Assembly: GCA_017577925.1 (NCBI GenBank)
Contig: PKQU01000010.1
Coordinates: 1-19,566 of the forward strand
Length of the DNA stretch: 19,566 nt
Direction of reading: 5' to 3'
Origin: Bacillota bacterium
GTDB taxonomy: Bacteria > Bacillota > Bacilli > Calditerricolales > Calditerricolaceae
This document shows, piece after piece, positions 14,231 to 19,566 of this stretch. The notes beneath the pieces are model-generated. The model made no database searches, was not told the origin of the DNA, and saw only the letters and a program-made list of their open reading frames with translations. Made by a program: the position numbers and the translations under genes. The stretch's first letter is position 1. The number at the start of each line of letters is the position of its first letter.

Positions 14231-16273
14231 GTGCAAATCATGTGGGGCGACCCGCAGCCGAAGTGGGCCCGGCGGCTCAGGCGCACCCTTGTGCGGCTGC
14301 TAATCCTGACCGGACTTGTTGCCCTCTGTACGATCGCCGTTTTGCTCTATCTGCGCGCCCAGCCCCTGCCCAAAGGAAACACTTCCGCGACGACCGTGCT
14401 TCTGGCCGCCGACGGATCAATCCTCGATGAACTACACGGCGGCCAAAACCGAAAACCCGTCTCGCTCCGCGCCATCTCCCCCTACGTCATTGCCGCCACG
14501 CTGGCCGTGGAGGACCGGCGCTTCTTCGAGCACATGGGGTTCGACTGGCGGCGCATGGCCAAGGCGGTATACGTGGACCTCAAGGAAATGCGCTTTGCCG
14601 AAGGCGCCAGCACGATCACCATGCAGCTGGCGCGCAACCTGTACCTGAGCCACGAGAAAACGGTGGCCCGCAAGCTCAAGGAAGCGTTCTACGCCCTCCA
14701 ACTGGAGCTGCACTACAGCAAGGAGCGCATCCTCGAGCTATACCTCAATCAGATTTATTATGGCCACGGCGCCTACGGCATCCAGGCGGCGGCGCAGACG
14801 TTCTTCGGGAAGGACGCCAAAGACCTCACCTTGGCCGAAAGCGCGCTCTTGGTCGGCCTGCCGAAGGGACCGTCCCTCTATTCCCCCTATCGCCACTTTG
14901 ATCGGGCCAAGGCGCGTCAGAAAACGGTCCTCGACGCCATGGTGGCAACAGGCTACCTCCGGCCGGAGGAAGCCGCGGCGGCGTTGGCCGAACCGCTGCG
15001 CCTCGTGCCGCTTGACGCACGCATGCGCGAACCCATGGCGCCCTACTTTCGCGACGCCGTCGTGGACGTGTTGGCAGAACGCTACGGGTTGACCGAAGAT
15101 CAGATCTTTCGCGGCGGGCTGCGTGTGCATACCACCCTCGATCCCAAGGTGCAGCGGGCGGCCGAGGAAGCGGTCAAGCAGCTCCTGCCCAAGGATCGTC
15201 CCCTGCAGGTGGCGCTCGTGGCCGTCGACCCCCAAACCGGGGCCGTGCGGGCCCTGGTCGGGGGACGGGACTACCGGGCCAGTCCTTACAACCGCGCCTT
15301 TGCGCGGCGTCAGCCGGGCTCCACGTTCAAGCCTGTGGTGTACCTCGCCGCATTGGAAAACGGGTTTACGCCGCTGACGCTGCAGCGAAGCGAACCCACA
15401 ACCTTCACCTATGACAACGGAAGAACCTACACGCCCAAAAACTTCGGGGACAAGTACCCCAATGCCGACATCCCCCTGTACCAGGCCATCGCCCAATCGG
15501 ACAACATCTACGCCGTCAAGACCCTGATGTTCCTTGGCCCAGACAAGGTGATCGACACGGCAAGGCGGCTGGGCATCACCTCGCCGCTGAAGCCGTACCC
15601 GTCCCTGGCCCTCGGCAGCATGGAGGTGACGCCCTTTGAGATGGCCTACGCCTACGCCGCGCTGGCCAACCTGGGCGAGCGGCCAAGCCCGCTCCTCGTC
15701 ACACGAGTGGAAGACGCCAACGGCAACGTGCTGGTGGACGAACAGCCCACACACGTGCGCGTCGCCGAAGCCGCCCACGCCTATGTGCTCACCCACATGC
15801 TGCAGGGCGTCTTTGCCGAGGGAACGGGTTCCAGCGTCCGCAACCTGTTGAAGCGGCCGGCCGCCGGAAAAACCGGCACCACCGACTACGACGCCTGGCT
15901 GAGCGGGTATACGCCCCAGCTCGCCGTCACGGTGTGGCTGGGCTATGACGACAAGCGCCCGCTGCAAACCACCGCCGACGGGTACCTGGCCAAGCGGCTG
16001 TGGGCCACCTTTGTCGAGCGGGCACTGGCCGACGTGCAACCGGCTCTGTTTCCTGTCCCCGACGGCGTGACGACCGTCTACATTGACCCGGCGACGGGTA
16101 AGTTGGCCACCGAAAACTGCCCCCGGCCCAAGGTCCTGGCCTTTGTCAGCGGCACCGAGCCGACAGATTATTGCCAGGCCCATTTGCCCGCGGGCAAACG
16201 GCCGGTGCCCCCGAACCAACGGGGCCCGTCCGATTCCCTCTGGCACCGCCTCAAAAACTGGTGGCGACCGTAG
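14231..16273 (+). CDS. class A penicillin-binding protein (PbpG/PbpF type, transglycosylase-transpeptidase)
   Basis: This 680-residue bifunctional peptidoglycan synthase is close to B. subtilis PbpG in length. After a basic cytoplasmic stretch (RRLRR) one membrane anchor spans about residues 20-41. The GT51 transglycosylase domain (about 65-240) has catalytic Glu94 in AVEDRRFFEHMGFD, then GASTITMQLARN and ERILELYLNQIYYGHGAYGI. The transpeptidase domain (about 325-600) has Ser364-x-x-Lys in PGSTFKP, Ser423-Asp-Asn and Lys547-Thr-Gly. A short tail carries Cys630 and Cys648. The frame is open far upstream across speE, but GTG at 14231 sits seven bases after AAAGGAGG and just before the anchor. 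Synteny with speE and the sigma-F-like promoter favour pbpG and a role in spore cortex or germ-cell-wall synthesis; vegetative use cannot be excluded. Confidence 0.93.
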   Translation: MQIMWGDPQPKWARRLRRTLVRLLILTGLVALCTIAVLLYLRAQPLPKGNTSATTVLLAADGSILDELHGGQNRKPVSLRAISPYVIAATLAVEDRRFFEHMGFDWRRMAKAVYVDLKEMRFAEGASTITMQLARNLYLSHEKTVARKLKEAFYALQLELHYSKERILELYLNQIYYGHGAYGIQAAAQTFFGKDAKDLTLAESALLVGLPKGPSLYSPYRHFDRAKARQKTVLDAMVATGYLRPEEAAAALAEPLRLVPLDARMREPMAPYFRDAVVDVLAERYGLTEDQIFRGGLRVHTTLDPKVQRAAEEAVKQLLPKDRPLQVALVAVDPQTGAVRALVGGRDYRASPYNRAFARRQPGSTFKPVVYLAALENGFTPLTLQRSEPTTFTYDNGRTYTPKNFGDKYPNADIPLYQAIAQSDNIYAVKTLMFLGPDKVIDTARRLGITSPLKPYPSLALGSMEVTPFEMAYAYAALANLGERPSPLLVTRVEDANGNVLVDEQPTHVRVAEAAHAYVLTHMLQGVFAEGTGSSVRNLLKRPAAGKTGTTDYDAWLSGYTPQLAVTVWLGYDDKRPLQTTADGYLAKRLWATFVERALADVQPALFPVPDGVTTVYIDPATGKLATENCPRPKVLAFVSGTEPTDYCQAHLPAGKRPVPPNQRGPSDSLWHRLKNWWRP

Positions 16274-16300
16274 GCCCACGCGTGCCACCGGGGAAGATCC

Positions 16301-16341
16301 ACGCGAAAAGGGACCGGCGCGAGACCGGTCCCTTTTCGCGT
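16301..16341. terminator. bidirectional terminator between the PBP gene and pgi
   Basis: Two perfectly complementary 17-base arms (16301-16317 and 16325-16341) enclose a seven-base loop. The core is AAAAGGGACCGG / CCGGTCCCTTTT, a GC stem followed by TTTT on either strand, the classic form of a two-way terminator. It is 27 bp after the PBP stop and about 90 bp beyond the pgi stop. Confidence 0.88.
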
Positions 16342-16428
16342 CCCTGTGTACGTGTGCATAAGCTTCTTTTAGTGTATCCGATGCGTGACGTCGCACACAA
16401 CGACGTTGCGCAATTTGTCACAGAGCCT

Positions 16429-17817
16429 TCAATTTTCCTGCTCCCCCTGGCTATCGCCGCCCATCTCCTGCAGGCGTTTCTGCAGCGCCTCGCGCTGGGC
16501 CTCAAACCCGGGTTTGCCGAGCAAGGCAAACATGTTCCGTTTGTACGCTTCCACGCCGGGCTGGTCAAAGGGGTTGACCCCGAGCAGGTAGCCGCTTACG
16601 CCGCAAGCTTTCTCGAAGAAGTAGACCAGTTCGCCGAACGCGCGCGCCGACAGCTCGGGCACGCGCAGCACGAGGTTCGGCACGCCGCCGTCAACATGGG
16701 CCAACACGGTGCCCTCAAAGGCACGCCGGTTGACGTGGTGCACGCTCGCGCCGGCGAGGAAGGCCAGCCCGTCGCCGTCAGTGCCGTCGTCGGGGATGGT
16801 CACATCGCGGGCCGGGCGCTCGACAAACAAGACCGTCTCGAACAGATGGCGCCGGCCGTCCTGGATATATTGCCCCATGGAGTGGAGGTCGGTGGTAAAC
16901 TGCACCGACGCGGGAAAGATGCCCTTGTGGTCTTTCCCTTCGCTTTCGCCAAAGAGCTGCTTCCACCACTCAGCAAAGGTGGCCAGCGACGGCTCGTAGC
17001 CGACCAACAGTTCGACGGTGTAGCCCTTGCGGTACAGCGCGGTGCGGTACGCCGCATACTGGTAGGCCGGGTTATCGGCCAGGCGCGGCGCGGCAAAGGC
17101 TTCGCGGGCCGCCTGCGCCCCTTCCATCATCGCCGCGATGTCGATGCCGGCCACGGCGATCGGCAGGAGCCCCACCGCCGTCAGCACCGAGTAGCGGCCG
17201 CCGATGTCGTCGGGGATGACAAAGGTTTCGTACCCTTCCTCCGTTGCCAGCCGGCGCAGGGCCCCCCGCGCCCTGTCCGTCGTGGCCACGATGCGCTTCC
17301 GCGCCACCTCCGGGCCCGCCGTGCGGTAGAGCCACTCGCGGATGACGCGGAAGGCGATGGCCGGCTCAGTCGTCGTACCCGACTTGGAGACGACATTGAC
17401 GTACACCGTCTTGCCCTCAAGCTGTTCCAGCAGATGCGCCAGGTACGCGCCGGACAGGTGGTGGCCCGCAAAGTAGATCTCCGGGCCGCTCCGCTTGTCG
17501 CGCGGCAGCAGGTTGTAAAAGGGGGAAGTCAACATCTCGATGGCCGCCCGGGCCCCCAGGTACGAACCGCCAATGCCGATCACCACGAAAGCGTCGGCCT
17601 CATCGCGAATGCGCGCCGCCGTCTCCCGGATGCGCGCAAACTCGTCACGATCGTACGTCACGGGCCAATCAACCCAGCCCAAAAAGTCGGCTCCCGGCCC
17701 CGTTTTCTGATGCAGCTGATCATGGGCCAGCCGGACATACGGCTCCAGATAGGCCAACTCCCGCTCGGACACAAACGGCTGCGCGTGGCGCGGGTCAAAG
17801 GCGATGGACACGCCCAT
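16429..17817 (-). CDS. pgi: glucose-6-phosphate isomerase
   Basis: This 462-residue enzyme interconverts glucose-6-phosphate and fructose-6-phosphate in glycolysis and gluconeogenesis. It has the compact Bacillus/Thermotoga form (about 450 residues), not the 550-residue enterobacterial form. The two SIS domains are evident: GIGGSYLGAR (81-90) and the phosphate-binding SKSGTTTEP (144-152). Catalytic Glu291 lies in LFGESEGK, His312 in TTDLHSMGQ and Lys426 in VEAYKRNMF. The ATG start (17817) has an excellent AAGGAGGAGG site. A hydrophilic, Glu/Gln-rich tail follows the last helix. It is monocistronic, convergent with the PBP gene and divergent from acpS. No convincing promoter was found in the 140 bp shared with acpS. 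Confidence 0.97.
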   Translation of the reverse strand: MGVSIAFDPRHAQPFVSERELAYLEPYVRLAHDQLHQKTGPGADFLGWVDWPVTYDRDEFARIRETAARIRDEADAFVVIGIGGSYLGARAAIEMLTSPFYNLLPRDKRSGPEIYFAGHHLSGAYLAHLLEQLEGKTVYVNVVSKSGTTTEPAIAFRVIREWLYRTAGPEVARKRIVATTDRARGALRRLATEEGYETFVIPDDIGGRYSVLTAVGLLPIAVAGIDIAAMMEGAQAAREAFAAPRLADNPAYQYAAYRTALYRKGYTVELLVGYEPSLATFAEWWKQLFGESEGKDHKGIFPASVQFTTDLHSMGQYIQDGRRHLFETVLFVERPARDVTIPDDGTDGDGLAFLAGASVHHVNRRAFEGTVLAHVDGGVPNLVLRVPELSARAFGELVYFFEKACGVSGYLLGVNPFDQPGVEAYKRNMFALLGKPGFEAQREALQKRLQEMGGDSQGEQEN

Positions 17818-17902
17818 GCTTGCCTCCTCCTTCCCTGACAGAACATGCGCCCTCTTCAGGATGACACGGAAGGCCCGTTCCGGGCAAGAAACGGCGAGGT
17901 TG

Positions 17903-17911
17903 TGGTATGCT
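17903..17911 (+). promoter_or_regulatory. possible extended -10 promoter for acpS
   Basis: TGG followed by TATGCT (17906-17911) makes an extended -10 element, 46 bp before the acpS start. The hexamer matches only 4 of 6 and no -35 is evident, so this is weak. A small GCCCG-ttc-CGGGC hairpin lies just upstream at 17873-17885. Confidence 0.3.
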
Positions 17912-17957
17912 CAAGCCAGGTTTGCCCCCAACATTTCACGAAAGCGAGGTGCCCGCT

Positions 17958-18353
17958 GTGCGCATCGGCGTCGACATGGTGGACATCGCACGCATCCAAG
18001 CGCTCGCCGCCGACGAACGGTTCGTCTCGCGCGTCTTCACCCCGGCCGAGCGCGCCCTCCTCGAGGGCCTGCCGCCGCGGCGCCAGGCCGAAATACTGGC
18101 CGGCCGGTTCGCGGCCAAGGAAGCCGTTGCCAAAGCCCTGGGCACGGGGTTTTCCGGCGGCGTCCGCCCCCTCGACATCGAGACGCTGCGCGGCCCCTCC
18201 GGTGAGCCGGTGCTGCAACTTCACGGCAAGGCCCGGCAGCGGGCAGAAGCGCTTGGGCTTCGCCGGTGGCAGGTGAGCCTGTCACACACCCGCGACGTGG
18301 TCGTGGCCTTTGTGGCGCTCACCGGTGATACGGCTCCCCGCGCTGGATCTTGA
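17958..18353 (+). CDS. acpS: holo-[acyl-carrier-protein] synthase
   Basis: This 131-residue protein attaches 4'-phosphopantetheine from CoA to acyl carrier protein, a step required for fatty acid synthesis. The magnesium ligands are Asp6 in GVDMVDI and Glu55 in FAAKEAVAKALGTG; the SLSHT motif (107-111) completes the family signature. An ATG lies 17 codons upstream, but GTG at 17958, six bases after GCGAGGTG, starts the protein right at the first strand as in other AcpS proteins. It is about ten residues longer than B. subtilis AcpS at the C-terminus. Those extra residues are encoded in the 35 bp that overlap the convergent rlmH gene. In Bacillus, acpS is usually near alr/rsbR-type genes, so this location differs. 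Confidence 0.94.
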   Translation: MRIGVDMVDIARIQALAADERFVSRVFTPAERALLEGLPPRRQAEILAGRFAAKEAVAKALGTGFSGGVRPLDIETLRGPSGEPVLQLHGKARQRAEALGLRRWQVSLSHTRDVVVAFVALTGDTAPRAGS

Positions 18354-18798
18354 AGGCGCGGTACAGCTGCTCAAGCAAGATCACGCGCACCAGCTGATGG
18401 GGAAACGTCATCCGCGACAGCGAAAGCCGCACGTCGGCCCGCTTCAGCACCGCGGGGGAAAGGCCCAGCGTCCCCCCGATGAGAAAGGCGACGCGGCTCC
18501 TGCCGTACGTCGCCAGCCGCCCCAATTCGGCGGCCAGCTCTTCCGACGACCACATCACGCCGTCCAGCGCGAGGGCAATCACATAATCGTCCGGTCCGAG
18601 GCGCTCGAGCAGCCGGCGCCCTTCCTTTTCCTTGATCTGCTCTGCGTCACGCGCCGACAGGCGGTCCGGCACCGGCTCGTCCGGTACTTCCACGAGGGCC
18701 ACCGCGGCATACGGCCGCAAGCGCTTTGCATATTCGGCCACGCCGTCTTTGATAAAGCGTTCTTTTGCTTTTCCCACGCTCACGATGGTGATCCGCAT
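18319..18798 (-). CDS. rlmH: 23S rRNA (pseudouridine-1915 N3) methyltransferase
   Basis: This is a 159-residue protein, exactly the usual length of the SPOUT-class RlmH. It methylates pseudouridine 1915 in helix 69 of 23S rRNA on assembled 70S ribosomes, using SAM. It begins MRITIVSVGKAKE. The trefoil-knot region includes ALDGVMWSSEELA, FLIGGTLGLS (105-114, SAM binding) and SLSRMTFPHQLVRVILLEQLYRA, and it ends in the near-invariant GEPYH (155-158). The ATG start (18798) has a GGGGAG ribosome site. Its 3' end overlaps the 3' end of acpS by 35 bp on the opposite strand. Its start is 60 bp from the divergent CAP-LysM gene. Confidence 0.97.
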   Translation of the reverse strand: MRITIVSVGKAKERFIKDGVAEYAKRLRPYAAVALVEVPDEPVPDRLSARDAEQIKEKEGRRLLERLGPDDYVIALALDGVMWSSEELAAELGRLATYGRSRVAFLIGGTLGLSPAVLKRADVRLSLSRMTFPHQLVRVILLEQLYRAFKIQRGEPYHR

Positions 18799-18857
18799 CG
18801 ACGGTCTCCCCTGCCGATTTTTTCGTGGAAATCAAATCCTTATCAGGGAGGGGAAGC

Positions 18858-19526
18858 ATGCGCTTTCGACAGCACCTAGTCCACATCGTTCTCCTTCTGG
18901 TCGTCGCGTTGGCAGCCCTACCGCTCGCCGCGGCCGCGGCCACACCGGAACAGACGGTTGTCGAGTTGGTCAACGCAGAACGGGCCAAGGCCGGTCTGCC
19001 GCCGCTCGTTCACGACGCACGGCTTAGCCAAATCGCCCTGATCAAGGCGCAAGACATGTACCGCAATCACTACTTCTCCCATACGTCCCCGACGTACGGC
19101 TCGCCGTTTGACATGCTGAAGCGGTTCGGCGTCTCGTATGCGTACGCGGGCGAAAACATCGCCAAGGGATACCCGGACGCCAAATCGGTGATGGCCGGTT
19201 GGATGGGAAGTCCGGGCCACCGGCAGAACATTCTCCACCCGGCGTACGACAACATCGGGGTGGCCCACTACAACGGAATCTGGGTACAGCTGTTTACCGG
19301 CGACGCCACGGTTGGCGGGCAGGGTTCGGCAAGCGGCGTCCAGAAGCCCGCACAGCCGGGCGGAACACCGGCGGTCGTGCCATACACCGTTAAACCCGGC
19401 GACACGCTGTACCGCATTGCCAAAGCGTACGGCGTGCCACTGTGGAAACTGATCGCCGCCAACCCGCAAATCAAAAACCCCAATCTGATCTACGTCGGCC
19501 AAACGGTCTACGTGCCCACACGGTAA
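18858..19526 (+). CDS. secreted CAP-domain protein with C-terminal LysM
   Basis: This is a 222-residue precursor. A signal peptide (basic MRFRQH, hydrophobic core, Ala-rich end near residue 28-29) directs export. The CAP/SCP-like domain (about 30-150) has His75 in YFSH, Glu99 in AGENIA and His121 in GHRQNILHP, the residues that form the conserved CAP cavity, as in Bacillus YkwD. A Gly/Pro/Ala linker (about 152-175) joins a single LysM repeat (about 176-220, YTVKPGDTLYRIAK...LIYVGQTVYVP) that binds peptidoglycan or spore cortex. The start is ATG (18858) four bases after GGGAGGGG; an upstream in-frame ATG lacks a ribosome site. CAP proteins of this type are common in spore-formers, and their biochemical role is unsettled. 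It is divergent from rlmH and followed by its own terminator. Confidence 0.93.
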   Translation: MRFRQHLVHIVLLLVVALAALPLAAAAATPEQTVVELVNAERAKAGLPPLVHDARLSQIALIKAQDMYRNHYFSHTSPTYGSPFDMLKRFGVSYAYAGENIAKGYPDAKSVMAGWMGSPGHRQNILHPAYDNIGVAHYNGIWVQLFTGDATVGGQGSASGVQKPAQPGGTPAVVPYTVKPGDTLYRIAKAYGVPLWKLIAANPQIKNPNLIYVGQTVYVPTR

Positions 19527-19531
19527 CGCCC

Positions 19532-19566
19532 AAGCGGTGAGCAGGATCACGCTGCTCACCGCTTTT
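19532..19566 (+). terminator. intrinsic terminator of the CAP-LysM gene
   Basis: AAGCGGTGAGCAG (19532-19544) pairs exactly with CTGCTCACCGCTT (19552-19564) around a seven-base loop, running into TTTT at the window end. It lies 5 bp after the stop codon. The T run may continue past the edge. Confidence 0.9.

Noticed and set aside
14738..16396. 552-codon minus-strand open frame opposite the class A PBP
   Set aside because: It is a shadow of the PBP gene, which has all catalytic motifs; its translation is Gly/His/Arg-rich with no family resemblance.
1..19566. CRISPR array, insertion sequence, prophage, tRNA or rRNA genes
   Set aside because: No spaced direct repeats, transposase or integrase motifs, or tRNA cloverleaf features were seen on reading either strand; a tRNAscan/Infernal run would settle this for RNA genes.

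Overview
The window looks like a chromosomal segment from a high-GC member of the Bacillales, possibly a thermophile (this is inference from family resemblance; no 16S or other marker is present). Supporting signs are a Bacillus-type order speE-speB and ywiB(DUF1934)-argS with a class A PBP of the PbpG/PbpF type next to speE, protein sequences close to Bacillus families (SpeB, Pgi, RlmH, AcpS, FadF), purine-rich Shine-Dalgarno sites, frequent GTG/TTG starts, and a candidate forespore (sigma-F) promoter. No tRNA, rRNA, IS element, prophage or CRISPR array is visible, and no gene-free stretch exceeds 300 bp.

Left block (1-6500, all minus strand): a fatty-acid beta-oxidation operon reading right to left: fadF (membrane Fe-S oxidoreductase passing electrons from ETF to menaquinone), thiolase, 3-hydroxyacyl-CoA dehydrogenase, acyl-CoA dehydrogenase, and a second acyl-CoA dehydrogenase cut by the window edge. 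Its control region holds a sigma-A promoter, a near-textbook FadR operator, a second palindrome on the -35 box and a possible CcpA cre site in the leader. Enoyl-CoA hydratase and EtfAB are not in the window.

Middle (6590-10067): ispH translationally coupled to a stand-alone T4-Pnk-like 5'-kinase (minus), divergent from a MurF-like ligase with an unusual P-loop and atypical N-terminal domain (plus, own terminator), then a 68-residue zinc-ribbon protein with a strong promoter, an overlapping inverted repeat and a perfect Shine-Dalgarno.

Polyamine/translation block (10077-14120, minus): speE-speB (aminopropyltransferase plus agmatinase) end at a terminator, after which ywiB-argS start from their own promoter and overlap by 22 bp.

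Right block (14140-19566): a class A penicillin-binding protein (plus) behind a sigma-F-like promoter; a bidirectional terminator shared with convergent pgi (minus); acpS (plus) overlapping rlmH (minus) tail to tail; and a secreted CAP-LysM protein (plus) ending in a strong terminator at the window edge. I found no obviously new multi-gene system. The best leads are the layered regulation of the fad operon, the odd MurF paralogue, the coupled polynucleotide-kinase-like gene and the zinc-ribbon microprotein.
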